From Lethocerus indicus (Eukaryota; Arthropoda; Insecta; Hemiptera; Belostomatidae), in assembly GCA_019843655.1 (NCBI GenBank), contig JACDQD010000006.1, positions 25,128,246 through 25,192,245 on the forward strand: 64,000 nt of DNA, given 5' to 3'. Below, piece after piece: positions 1-10,872 of this stretch. The notes beneath the pieces were generated by a model that saw only the letters and a program-made list of their open reading frames with translations, was not told the DNA's origin and did not search any database. The stretch's first letter is position 1. Each line of letters starts with the position of its first letter. The position numbers and the translations under genes are program-made.

Positions 1-964
1 GAATACAAATAAAAATACATTTATAAATATTGAAGTATACACATCCTTGTTAAATGCACAGGTTTCTTGTAGTGGCGTTAGTTATTAACTTGTCTTTAAA
101 TCACAGTACTGGACATTGTTACATTCCGTTTATTGCTTAGGGCTTTATAATTACCGTAGGGTTTCATTGGAATTTCAGCATTTATCCTTATGCCGTTCAG
201 TTTTAACAAAATATCAAAATCGTTGGAAATAGCAAACTGATTGGTGTCTCATTTAAAATGAGCAGTGAACTTCAGGTAAGTAGTGTGCTGTTTTGTGCCA
301 ACCTTGTTTGAAAGAAAAAGCGTGGTAAGTACAATAAGGTTAATGGCCAATTCATTTTCTAGAAATGTACAAATGCAATCGTTTTATAAATGAGTTTTAT
401 AAATGAGTTTTATAAATGCACGCTATAAACTATTAATACTTCAATTTACCTGACGTTCCGAAAGGTCTTCAGACATCGCGCGACGGTCTACACGTCATTT
501 TTTAAACGGTAGCAACTGGGCGTGATTTTAAAACCAAATTTTTTATAAAGCGTTATTTACAGTCTCCGTACACATTTTAGACGTCGTCATATATGTTGGC
601 TGGAGGAGGAGGGCCATTTTGGAAGTCGCAAATTATCCGCAATTTTCACTCAATTTTCATCGACGGACAGAAAGACAGTTTTATTCACATAACTCGTTTC
701 GAATGCGCTACCGGGCTATCGTCGATTTTAGACCTTTCTATTTACAAACAAACCGAGTTATTTTTCACTTTCGTATTTATTATCTATCCTTAATAGCCGG
801 GGAAACCTCCCCCCTCCAACATAGTATCACGTTTATCTTACTCTATTTCACAAGATTACGCCATCTCTTTCACGGTAAAGAAAGTGAGCTCGATGACGAC
901 TGGGATCATCACTATAGGCGGCTCTATCCCAGAGAACTGTGACCGAACACAGAGGAGAAAGGGT
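1..964. other. 3' flank of the gene at 965-1449, no gene seen
   Basis: AT-rich DNA with no conserved coding exon that I recognise. The part next to 965 would be the 3' UTR of the minus-strand gene. Open frames at 593-942 look like chance overlaps: they lack any domain and are not bounded by splice signals. Confidence 0.5.
381..419. repeat. 13-bp tandem repeat, three copies
   Basis: Three consecutive copies of GTTTTATAAATGA lie at 381-393, 394-406 and 407-419; the last copy ends in C instead of A. Nothing links it to a gene. Confidence 0.9.
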
Positions 965-1449
965 TTATAGGGCCCACTGGTAGCCGAGGATGGCGATGAT
1001 GGCGGCGAGGCAGAAGGCGCCGAGGAGGGGCGAAGGCGGTGGCAGCTCCTCCACCCTGCACCTCACCGTGTCCTCGCGCCAAGGGTCGTACACGTTGCCG
1101 CCCCCGTTCCTCCCGTACCTCGTGTTCTCCTTCAAGAATTCCAACACCTGGACGTCGCACCTGAACTTCACCTTGGCCCCGGGACGCTCCATTCTCCAGT
1201 AGAGGACGCCGGAGTTGCTCAGACAGTCGAGCACCCAGTCGGGCGGCGCCAACACCTGTTCGCCCTCCGAGTCCGAGCCCGACTCCGAGTGTTTGCCCCA
1301 TTGTCGGGGCCCCTCGTCGTCGTTGTTGTTGTTGTCGTCGGTCAAGCCCATACTACCAGTAGGCACGCTGACGGTACGCTCTGCGCTCAGTCGGAACACT
1401 GGTAAAGACGCGTCCGCCGGCGGCACTCTATATCTGGTCCGGTTGACAG
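965..1449 (-). CDS. Terminal exon of unidentified gene; possible PP1-docking, tail-anchored protein
   Basis: Last exon of a multi-exon gene. Seen: a strong 3' splice site (long pyrimidine tract then CAG, ending at 1450) opens the exon in phase 1, and 160 codons follow to a TAA at 965-967. The upstream ATG in this frame (1486) lies in the intron tract, so it is not the start. The encoded part has an acidic, Asn/Asp/Ser-rich linker (DDNNNNDDEG), then GAKVKFRCDVQVLEF, then DPWREDTVRCRVEE, and ends in a hydrophobic segment of about 18 residues (GAFCLAAIIAILGYQWAL) at the extreme C-terminus, as in a tail-anchored membrane protein. KVKF fits the RVxF docking motif for protein phosphatase 1, and the VxF-V-PW-R spacing recalls the PPP1R15/GADD34 C-terminus; that family link is inference. 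Upstream exons were not found. The exon is GC-rich compared with its surroundings, which supports coding. Confidence 0.6.
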
Positions 1450-4400
1450 CTGAAAAAAAGGGAAAGAATAACAGAACAGTGGACAAAGGTTAAACCACCG
1501 ACATTTGTAATTGTAGGAAGGGAAAAGAGGGAGGGGGATAAGAAAACAAGATATGCGCCAACGGGCTTATCGGCCTCCTTATCGGACTCCCTGCGTCGTA
1601 GAGGGGAAATGTAAGCGAATTCGATATCGATGTGTTTACGCGATCATTTGTTTGTGTATCGTCATTGTTTGAAGGACGTGTGGGGCCCGCTTAACCGCGG
1701 GTCGAGGGATTTAGATTACGAAAATCGTTGATTTAAAAAAAAAATAACGAGATTGTGAAATATTTTGCGAGTGCGTGAAATTTAAACTCTACCACTGTAT
1801 TCCATCGCGCTTTCGATGCAATTAGACCAATTCTTGTCCTAACACTTCTCAATTTTTGCACGTGACATTATTTCAAGAATAGTTGGAACTATTACCACTC
1901 GTTGACTTGGTCGATATTGAAATATCTCAAGTGTTACGATATTCTGAATCACCGCCCCTGAATAGATATCTTAATAGAACGAGGTATTTACGGTGATAGA
2001 CTTCCGGAAAATTACACCTTCGACTCTAGCATTGAATTGTTACTATAGCGGCATCAGGTTCCACGGCTTATCTTCTTGGCCGTTTCGAACGTTTTACTTT
2101 ACCAGAGTATTAAAAAAAAATCTTTTCCGAATGACGTGTCCATAATCCAGGAAACTAAATAATGCCACGATAGTGGAGTGATACCGCCCAGGGAAGTACG
2201 CTTGCGGTGGGCAAAAATAGCCAGCGATAATATTCTAAATCCTCTTGAAACTCCAAACGGGAATTTTAAAACACCATGACCCGCATCATCATTGCCATCA
2301 CGTCGGTTTTTCACCAGGAACAATTCAATTTTGACTAAGCCCCTAGTGTGAAACTTTTATGGGAGCTTATTGGCCCGTTAACGTATTTCTAGAAAGATAC
2401 AAACGAAATGCGAGAAATTTAAGATTCGCACTTTGCACCTTGTGTAGTGTTAGATAAACGATAGGAGTGTTGTGAATTGTGTCTGTTCGCGTGGGCGCGT
2501 GCGAGCGCGTCCACAAAATATAAGATAAAACGAGAAGGAGGCGAAAGGTCCAAAGCGGATGCCACCAAAGTGGCCGCAGAAAACGAGATAAAACGTCGAA
2601 ATAACTGAGAGGCGTGACTAATACTCATATAATCTGACATCGCAACAGGAGCGTTTTCACAAATTACAATTCAAAAGTCGTTAATATTGTATTTCGTGCC
2701 CCGACTGGCATTAATTTTGACGTTTTACGTTGAACCGTTGCCATTTTTCAGGTAATCGGGTAATAACAATTTAAAAAACTGTTGCTATATATCGTAGATT
2801 TGTGTTTCTGTCGCCTCCTCGCCTGATTCAATAGCCTTGTGATTTGTCCCTTGCTATAAATATGAAGGGAATTTCAAGTGCTGGAATGTACCTAATTGTC
2901 AGAAAATTTCTTTACACCATCCATTGAGGATTCCCAATCAATTACATTGTAACTATTCTTGGTAACTGTTTTTGAAAACGCGCGAAAAACGTGATCGTTA
3001 TTCTGTAGTAGTTTTTAGCATGACGCGAACGACCGGTGAACGGACTTCTCGACGAACTTGAGTTGAAAATCATCATCATTAGCGAGGAGACTCGAATTTC
3101 TGTTGGCCGATGCAGCTTTTCCTGCGCAATCTTGGGTTGCATCCTAAAGCTAATGTTGCACAACACGTCGGAATTGAGAGCATCTGCTTCCGCAGATTAA
3201 AATTTAAACAACTGCCTTTTTTCCGTTCCCACAAGACCACTTGAAAGCGGGAAGTGTTGTCGATCGCAATCAAATAAATGACACCGTTATCGTGTTTCGG
3301 GAGCAGAACATGCGTAATACTCTACAAATTACATGCGCTAGATTTACAATAAATATATAAGGAGTGAAACGGACTGGAAAGAAATCCACGTCTTTAGTTT
3401 TCATAAAAAACAGGTTCAGAAAGAGTCCCCTGAACGGTGCCGATTCTCGCACTTTTGATTAAAATCTCTGGATGCGAGAGATGTCCATAGCCGTAGCTCT
3501 ATACCGTATGTCCATGTCGGTCTATGTATCGCTTTGTATATTGTCAGTTTGTTACTTAAGGTCAATTTTGATGTCCGTTTTAGTAATGGTCCTAAAAGTC
3601 CAAAACTTTCGGTTTAAGTCGATGGAGACAAACGAACACAAGAATTTCGATATTCCAAATTTGCATAGAAACAGGCTTATTTAATTAATTAAAAATCTAG
3701 TGGCTTTGCGGCTAGTTGCGAAATGGAATATTAAATTTGGCCTTTGGGGACGGCACTGGGGATAGAAAAAAAACGGGCCCGGATTAGATAAAGGACGAAA
3801 AAAAGTCGCAAAATCTTTTTTTAAGAACAAAACAGAAGATATATTGCTACTCGTACCTGTTATCGGATGGGCGAAGGTCGCCGGCTGCACAATGGGTTAT
3901 CTACCCCGGGATTGGAATGTTGATGTTATTTGGCTTCCTATCGGGCCGAATTAAAATTAGGGCAATTCAGCGGAGATACAATACGGTGTCTTTTTTAAAA
4001 TTGTATCAGAAATCTTAGCGACAAGATCACGTCTCCACGAACTTTTAAATAGTCTACTTTTTGCCAGGATAACGGATACGTTATCGTTTTCGATTCGATT
4101 CTATGGTGCAATAGCCGACTATGTTTTGAGTTTGCTGCGTGACATTCCGTCTTGCTTCACGGAGCGTCTTTTTTCCTATTTTTTCTTCTTCCGTGTACGC
4201 AACCAGTACCATTGTACTTTTTTTCACCGGGTGCATTTTTTGTATCGGTATTTATAGCTCGTTATGGTGAAATATTCGATAAACCTATTGTAAGACGGCT
4301 CAAAAGTCGCCAGCTAGTCTGTGATGAAACGATGTGTTATTCTCATTTCTGATTCCTGTTCCGCGGTCGGCAATTACGATTTACAATTCAACACCTCGGC

Positions 4401-5870
4401 TCTCAGAATTTTTTTAAATTCTAGACCGTATTTTTGCTATCTCCACTAGCACTGCGTCAGTACGTTAGGACTTAGGCGTGTTTAGGACTGCATACGTACA
4501 GTGGTTTAAATAAATTAATTATTCTCGCAATAATCAATCTCCATTCGCTGATTATTAGTAATGTATGACTACTGTCAATGTGCCTAGTGCTGTTCCCAAA
4601 AGATTTTTTTTCAATTATGTTAATTGCCAATAAACAAGGCGAATATGTACACCATGAAAGAATACTTAAACTGCATAAGCGACGATTTATACGCCATACA
4701 ATGGAATCGGGATACCGGAAATCCGGCCGTCTGGCGATAAAAATGTTTCAAAATAAACGCATCAGATGCAAGAATAAGAGAAATAAAACACTTTCCGAAT
4801 CGCGAAAAACAATGGATGTACAAAACACTGTTGCATTCTTCGGACGGTCATACTCCGGACGCTGGACACGTTTGGGCTTCTCGCCACCGTCAGTGACTGT
4901 TACTATCCGGCACTCCGAAATACGCATGGCTTGAATCAACGTATTGAGGACGGAAACAACGGTAGTTAGCCTAGCGTGCGGAATGTTTACCCTCGTGACA
5001 AGATAAAAGTAAGGGACGGAAAAGGAAGGAGAATTGTTAAGGTCCCCCAGTGAGCAGGCCGTTTCCAGTTAGAGAAAGTAGACCACAACCAGTGATCATC
5101 TTCAGGATCTTTCCTCCGCTTACTAGTCAGACCTTGTGTTATTGCCCTCCTTAGAACGACACTCCTCTCAGCACTAGACTTCCTAAAAGCAACTAATGAA
5201 AGTCTAATGACACCTCTACATTATTTGTTGTAGCGAAAGTAAACGTTTTAAATTTTACCAATTACTAATTGAAATAAGCGACGTATCGAGTGGACTTAAA
5301 TTTTACAAGGGAACAAGCCACTAAGCTCTACTATTCTAATGTGAGTACTCTATTTAAATCGGATTTTAGATAGCAACTGAGCTGAAAATGAGACTGCATC
5401 GCTCATTAATCTTCAGATGTCATCTGGCAGCTTTCACCCTGTAATGAAAGATCCCACTACGCGGTTCGAGCAAAGTTGCGGGAAGTACTTTCCAATTCGG
5501 CTGCTACAATTATAGAGGGGGACGCATGAAAATACTACCGTAACGGTAAAGAGTAGTTCAATCGATTAATTGGGTTATTATTTCTGATAATAATGTTCAA
5601 AGTATAAAATTATAAAACTACAAAACAACAGTCAGTGCCATTTTGTTCAATAACATAGTAGCGGTTTTAGTACACGGGATACTGTTGTTTTGGGTAGCAG
5701 TGCTGGCAGGATGCTTCACCGAAAGCGGACTTGCGTAAATACCCCACTACATTATCCCCATTGCTATCTTCTATGTCCACTTGCTTCTTGATCTCAATAA
5801 ACCAGGGAAATTGCACAAAATAATCCGAAACTTATTGATTATCATAAATACAATCAGTACTGGATATGAG
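1450..5870. other. Intron or intergenic DNA without a recognised gene
   Basis: This should hold the upstream intron(s) of the minus-strand gene at 965-1449 and the spacer before the antimicrobial cluster. I found no conserved exon. The only identifiable element is the LINE fragment at 3462-3640. From about 5.5 kb the sequence starts to resemble, weakly, DNA upstream of the second antimicrobial copy (8.6-8.95 kb). Confidence 0.5.
3462..3640 (-). mobile_element. Jockey-like LINE 3' fragment (RT C-terminal region)
   Basis: On the minus strand the sequence translates, with stops and frame breaks, to a run containing SKLTLSNKLTIYKAI and PTWTYGIEL. This is the conserved stretch just after the reverse transcriptase domain of jockey-type non-LTR retrotransposons (SNKL-x-YKA then TYGI-x-LWG). 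The same region is present at 18985-19405 and 26960-27165. The copy is short, 5'-truncated and dead. Confidence 0.75.
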
Positions 5871-6156
5871 AAAATATACTGAGGTCAGTTTCGTTATACG
5901 TAACTGCACTATCACAGTCCTAGTGTTAAGGGCGGGATACATCACAGGCGGCACTTATGTAACACGAAAATACAGGCTCTGAAAATACATTAACATTAGC
6001 CTCAGTATATGCGGCTGGTTTCGAATTACGACGTAGACTGGTAAACGAAAGTTCACACATACATAAAGCACATATTGTACGTGAAATCGTCAATACAGGA
6101 ATGGGAAAATTTGAACGGGATAATCCTATAACCATCAGACGAATATTTGGCGGCGC

Positions 6157-6230
6157 GTGAATCCCCCACGCCGCGGAAATCCAGCTGAGGAATTCCCGAG
6201 ACTGATAAGCCAAACTGTAGCATATATAAA
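6157..6230 (+). promoter_or_regulatory. Immune-type promoter of antimicrobial copy 1 (kappaB, GATA, TATA)
   Basis: Seen: a reverse-strand GGGGATTCAC (6157-6166, one mismatch to the kappaB consensus GGGRNYYYYY), a reverse-strand GGGAATTCCT (6188-6197, perfect match), a GATA site TGATAAG (6203-6209), and TATATAAA (6223-6230). Transcription would start near 6252 and the non-coding exon ends at 6282 before GTAAGT. Close kappaB plus GATA sites are the known arrangement for Relish/Dif-driven insect antimicrobial genes. That this promoter is infection-induced is inference. Confidence 0.75.
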
Positions 6231-6576
6231 GATCGGGCATGAGCTCACATCACACTGCTCTGTCTACACACTGAGGCACTCGGTAAGTTACCAAAAACAC
6301 ATATTTCTAACAGTAGTTGATTAAATCAATATTCTAACATATATTTAAAATACATTAATAGAATGCATATTTTGAATCAGGAAATTATATTAATAGTTGG
6401 TCAGGCGTATATTACTCAGTTAGAGTTCATTCAGCAACTATTTCTCCAGCAAGATATATGGAGTTAGCTCCAAAAAAATTTTCAATATTTCATTTCGATA
6501 TCTTTACTTTCTCACTCATACGTGGAACATTCTTTATGTCATAACGTATTGTAATTTTTCAGAAAATCAATTAACA

Positions 6577-7179
6577 ATGATGAAAATTCAAATCTGCTTG
6601 GCTCTGGCCTTCCTCGTCGTGGCGACCGTTCAGTCTTATTCGATCCAGCCGATCTACTCACCCGAGAATTTCGACGAAATTGTCGATATTGAGGTAAAAG
6701 TCTTATAGTATTTCAAGATCTTTCATCTGTTTCTTCTTTCAAATTCACAATATTGCGAATTTTACTTGATAAATTAACTTATAAAAAAAGGTGATGCCGA
6801 TTTCATCCTTCAAAATCAATTCAATTTGAGAATAGCCACTGACTAACCTCAAGTTCTGGTCGCGGAAATCATAGCTCATTTAAATTGAGAATAGTTTACT
6901 CCCGTTTCAAGGCCTTATTTGTTATTTATATGTTAAACGGCGGTTCTGCAGGGTCCGTACGAGGGGGTGATGAGGGAGAGGCGGTCGGCCCAGGGGAGCA
7001 TCGACTTGGGCGCCGGTTACGGTCCCGGTAGACAGGGCAGCTTCGACGCCCAGTACAACCACCAGGTGTGGAGGGGACGGAACGGACAGTCGTTCGACCT
7101 CCACGGAGGCTACAACGGCCAGTACGGAGGCGGCAGGCCCAGGCACAACTTCGGCATCGGCGGAACATACAGATTCTAA
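6577..7179 (+). CDS. Attacin/diptericin-superfamily glycine-rich antimicrobial peptide, copy 1
   Basis: Secreted immune peptide precursor of 114 aa. Coding exons are 6577-6693 and 6952-7179, joined by a phase-0 intron; a non-coding exon ends at 6282 and its partner resumes at 6563. Residues 1-20 (MMKIQICLALAFLVVATVQS) form a signal peptide. An acidic propeptide follows and ends in RERR (47-50), a furin-type site. The predicted mature peptide is residues 51-114: glycine-rich, cationic, with a WRGRNGQSFDLHGG core and the C-terminus GIGGTYRF typical of the superfamily's G-domain. These peptides act on Gram-negative envelopes in known relatives; activity here is inferred. The second ATG at codon 2 could also be used. 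AATAAA lies at 7237-7242. Order-specific names (diptericin, hemiptericin, attacin) cannot be separated by eye. Confidence 0.88.
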
Positions 7180-7236
7180 ATAGTCCGTTTTCAATCCTAT
7201 TATCAATCGTTTCTACTGTAAATAGGTTTTTCTATG

Positions 7237-7242
7237 AATAAA
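7237..7242 (+). terminator. Poly(A) signal of antimicrobial copy 1
   Basis: AATAAA lies 57 bp after the stop codon and is conserved in copy 2 (10359-10364). Confidence 0.8.
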
Positions 7243-7594
7243 ATATTTATTACATTTACGCAACCCTTGTTCTTTATTACATACCTAATTAATGACATGG
7301 GCGAGTGAGAAATCCGATACCATTGTCCACTATTTACAAGCCACACACCACATACCTGCCTTAATAATCACCTACCTGCTGATACGTCAGATACAGTACT
7401 TATGCAAAGGAATCACCGATTACGATGTATTATAGAGATTTCGAGTAATTATTATATTTATCTGCCCCTTGCTGTTATTAAATGCCTATTTAATATCGAT
7501 GAATATCGCTGCAAAATACAATTTCCTGTCCCAATATTTAGAAGTTTGGCGACTTTAAATATTTGGCGCTATTTTATCGGTGCAAGTGCTCCCA

Positions 7595-7779
7595 AGAACT
7601 TTAGTTAAGTACATTTCCGCACCACACTCAGGGGGGCCCTTGTTAATCTATATCTAATAATATTTATTTAAAGAGAATGAAAAACTTTCATAGACAAATA
7701 AAAACTGAATATTGTAAGATAAAAAATAATGTGCTTACCAAAGTTCGTTTGGTGCACTTGCACGGATTAATTAGATTAC
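7595..7779 (-). repeat. Inserted repeat DNA related to the 37.2-kb element
   Basis: The block at 7595-7639 (AGTTAAGTACATTTCCGCAC and flanks) is the reverse complement of the direct repeat found twice at 37244-37362, and AAGTTCGTTTGGTGCACTTG at 7741 resembles AAGTTCGTTGGGTCCACTTG at 37283. The DNA between these blocks is unassigned. Confidence 0.65.
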
Positions 7780-7929
7780 TAAAAGTAAATTTTTTTTCAA
7801 TAAATTTTGAATCAACAGGAAAAATTTTACGATCGTAAATACACAATACCAGATAGGTTTCCCGTCATATATTTGGAAGGCAGAACCTAATAGTTGTGAC
7901 CAGTTTTGTGATCGTATATATATTTGACC

Positions 7930-8196
7930 GATAATCCGACAAAGACTTAAACCGATTAATAAAATCCCTCCCAACCAAAATAAAACAACAAAATCCCTCA
8001 AAAACACAATAACAAGACACATATATATAAATATACACGACAAACAGACAACCACCCCGTACAAGTGACAGTGACAGTGCAGTGAGGATACCCGAAAAAC
8101 ATCCAAGTGCCAATAGTGACTAACACCGCTACTGAAGATGGCGAGCAGCCGAAACCGGTCTAGCTAAAGACCAAACCAGTGAAACACACGAAATCT
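7930..8196 (+). mobile_element. Hammerhead-bearing short element, near full length
   Basis: This is the reverse-orientation match of the copy at 21234-21507 and shares every block: the TTAA..GGGATTTTT end, the TGTCTGTTTGTCGTG block, the CAGTGACAGTG-type tract, the ribozyme motif and the CACACGAAATCT terminus. It has no open reading frame of its own. It carries an intact hammerhead at 8128-8164 and lies between the two antimicrobial copies. Confidence 0.8.
8128..8164 (+). ncRNA. Type I hammerhead ribozyme motif, all core positions intact
   Basis: Read 5'-3': stem I strand GCTA (8128-8131), core CTGAAGA (8132-8138, fits CUGANGA), stem II GGC/GCC around a GAGCA loop (8140-8150, with an unpaired U at 8139), core GAA (8151-8153), stem III palindrome ACCGGT (8154-8159), cleavable C (8160), closing stem I strand TAGC (8161-8164), complementary to GCTA. 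Both RNA ends emerge from stem I, so it is type I. Stem III has no loop, so activity would be expected mainly as a dimer, as known for Penelope-like retroelement hammerheads. Cleavage is inferred, not shown. Confidence 0.72.
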
Positions 8197-9366
8197 AGAA
8201 ATTGAAAAACATATAGTACAGTACCGGGGAAAGTAAAATTAGCCAAAGTTAAGCCATTGAGTTACTTTAGTAGTGGCTTTAAAAATTTCTCTTTTGAGGC
8301 AATATACAATATGACTAATATTTAACAATAATGTAATAGTAAACTGTTCCAAATACTTTGAATTCAAATGTATTTAAAAAGAAAATATAGGAGGAAATTC
8401 GTAACAATTACGATACAACTGTACGTAATTTCCATAGCGACCTGCATTGTCAACATAATATAAATATAATAGCTTCACACGAATATCAGGGCATCAGTAG
8501 GAAAATGGAAAGTTTCTTCTTCATATCAATTGACAAAAAATAAAGCAAATTAAAATCAACCACGTTATATTAATGACACGGGAAGACGCAATAAAACAAA
8601 ACTTTGTATGGGATCTGTTCCTATACCATACTAACCAGTGTAACAGGCAAAGGAATTAGATATGACCACGTACAAAATGATAATTGCATTTTTGCTAATA
8701 CCGTTAATGACTGTTTCAATCGATTAATGACGTATATTCATTTTCATGTAATATGGGGAACGAGGATGCGGTATTATATTGCGTTACTAACAGTATATTT
8801 AGGGTGATTACAAGAATACGAAGTATAAAAATATTGAATGTTTCTTTCGTTTTTTGTAACAAAATATAGACAAATATTCGCCATTTCAATTGACCCAATG
8901 TTATCCAATTGTATCACCGGCATATTCAGTGCATACAATACATTTACGGTTAAGACAGAAAATTTACTGAGGTTAGTTTTGTAATATGTAGCTACCACAA
9001 TAATGTTGTAATGTCACGGATGAGATACTTCATGGGCCGACTAGACGCGTGTGTACCTCATAAATGTTGCACAACAATTCTAGCGACCGACGATGGCGAG
9101 AAATAGAAATCGTCTGTTTCAAAACCTTCACAAATCCCCAAATAGGGTGCCTTCAAATGCCATTATGTAGAACTGATATACAACTGACGATGGGAAAACA
9201 ACTGAAACGAACGAAATAGGAGTACCAAAATCAATGTGATTGTCAACGCTATCTTCAATATCTGCCGATAGCTTCGAACGTAATTAACATAAAAGAAATC
9301 GCGAATACCGGAATGGGAAAATTTGAACGGGGCCATCACAACCCAGGGACGAATATTTGGTGGCGC

Positions 9367-9439
9367 GTGAATCCCCCACGCAGCGGAAATCCAACTGAGG
9401 AATCCCGAGACTGATAAGCCAAACTGTAGCATATATAAA
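9367..9439 (+). promoter_or_regulatory. Immune-type promoter of antimicrobial copy 2
   Basis: Same layout as copy 1: reverse-strand GGGGATTCAC (9367-9376), reverse-strand GGGATTCCTC (9397-9406, perfect GGGRNYYYYY match although a T is missing compared with copy 1), TGATAAG (9412-9418) and TATATAAA (9432-9439). The non-coding exon ends at 9495. A 4-bp insertion after the TATA box shifts the likely start compared with copy 1. Confidence 0.72.
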
Positions 9440-9692
9440 GATCGAGCATGAGCTCATTCACATCACACTGCTCTGTCCAAACGTTCAGACAATCGGTAAG
9501 TAACCAATATCACATATTTCTATAAGTAGTTCATTAAATCAATATTCTGACATATATCAATAACTAATTATGAGAATGCAATTTCTGTTTACTCGAAGTT
9601 ATAAATTTGGTTTAGCATACAAAGTATAATTGTTTACAACAAATTTTCATTCTGTCATAAAGTAATGTAATTTTTCAGAAAATCAATTAACA

Positions 9693-10301
9693 ATGATGAA
9701 AATTCAAATCTGCTTGGCTCTGGCCTTCCTCGTCGTGGCGACCGTTCAGTCTTATTCGATCCAGCCGATCTACTCACCCGAGAATTTCGACGAAATTGTC
9801 GATATTGAGGTAAAAGTCTTATAGTATTTCAAGATCTTTCATCTGTTTCTTCTTTCAAATTCACAATATTTCGAATTTTATTTGATAAATTAACTTATAA
9901 AAAAATGTGATGCCGATTTCATCCTTCAAAATCAATTCAATTTGAGAATAGCCACTGACTAACCTCAAGTTCTGGTCGCGGAAATCATAGTTCATTTAAA
10001 TTGAGAATAGTTTACTCCCGTTTCAAGGCCTTATTTGTTATTTATATGTTAAACGGCGGTTCTGCAGGAGGTCCCGTACGAGGGGGGGGGTGATGAGGGA
10101 GAGGCGGTCGGCCCAGGGAGCATCGACTTGGGCGCCGGTTACGGTCCCGGTAGACAGGGCAGCTTCGACGCCCAGTACAACCACCAGGTGTGGAGGGGAC
10201 GGAACGGACAGTCGTTCGACCTCCACGGAGGCTACAACGGCCAGTACGGAGGCGGCAGGCCCAGGCACAACTTCGGCATCGGCGGTACATACAGATTCTA
10301 A
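9693..10301 (+). CDS. Glycine-rich antimicrobial peptide, copy 2, with rewritten processing site
   Basis: Precursor of 116 aa if the sequence is correct. Coding exons are 9693-9809 (identical to copy 1, same signal peptide) and 10068-10301, with a phase-0 intron. Compared with copy 1, exon 2 has an inserted AG and C near 10069-10075, a G-run of 9 instead of 5 (10082-10090), and one G fewer in the GGGG run of copy 1 (here CAGGGAG, 10114-10120). Net change is +6, so the frame is lost and regained: the segment GVMRERRSAQG becomes GGGDEGEAVGPG, and the mature core from SIDLGAGYGPG to TYRF is unchanged. The dibasic RERR cleavage site is therefore absent. It could be a real variant, a decaying gene, or consensus error in G homopolymers. 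AATAAA lies at 10359-10364. Function otherwise as for copy 1. Confidence 0.7.
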
Positions 10302-10358
10302 ATAGTCCGTTTTCAATCCTATTATCAATCATTTCTACTGTAAATAGGTTTTTCTATG

Positions 10359-10364
10359 AATAAA
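10359..10364 (+). terminator. Poly(A) signal of antimicrobial copy 2
   Basis: AATAAA in the same context as at 7237-7242. Confidence 0.8.
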
Positions 10365-10872
10365 ATATTTATTATATTTACGCAACTCTCGTTATTTATT
10401 AAATACCTGATTAATGACAAGGCGAGTGGGAAATCCGACACCACTGTCCACTATTTAGGCGAGTTGACTATGGGAACCACATACCTGCCCAATAATTGAA
10501 GAAGCCGATACGTCGGATACTAAATACTCGAAATTTCTTCTCTATAATACATCATAATCGGTGGTTCCATTGTATAAATACTGTATCCGAAGTATGAATT
10601 ACAATTACAACGGAAAATCAATTGTATAAAGAATCTTTATTATTATAAAGATGAAATTTCGAGTATTTAATACATTTATCTGCCCCTTACTGTTATTAAA
10701 TGCCTATTTAATAACGACAAACATCGCTGCAAAATACAATTCCCTGTCCTAATATTTAGAAGTTTAACGACTTTACGGGCCTTAAATATTTGGAAATAAG
10801 CTACCCTAACTTGAAAACTGGCTTCATTTTGAACAGTATTTGAACAAACGAATGTTGAACGAAATTAAAAAA

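Larger units (their letters stand above)
5871..7567 (+). repeat. Antimicrobial tandem unit A
   Basis: This segment (upstream region, gene copy 1 and downstream flank) aligns in order with 8960-10793. Shared landmarks are the TACTGAGGT start, the promoter block, the gene, the poly(A) block and the CTGCCCCTT-to-TTAAATATTTGG end. Identity is moderate in the flanks and near complete in the gene. After 7567 the alignment is broken by inserted repeat DNA (about 7595-8196). Confidence 0.85.
8960..10793 (+). repeat. Antimicrobial tandem unit B
   Basis: Second copy of unit A (5871-7567), collinear over promoter, gene and 3' flank. Identity rises sharply in the segment 9670-10380 and is lower on either side, including the first intron. 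Confidence 0.85.

Noticed and set aside
6922..7206. Minus-strand frames of 80-96 codons opposite the antimicrobial exons (also 10038-10332)
   Set aside because: Shadows of the plus-strand glycine-rich exons, which have signal peptide, splice sites and family motifs.
10090..10305. Frameshifted 71-codon frame in antimicrobial copy 2 as evidence of a pseudogene
   Set aside because: Reading from the splice acceptor at 10068 gives an open frame to the normal stop; the copy is not truncated, only altered at the propeptide end.
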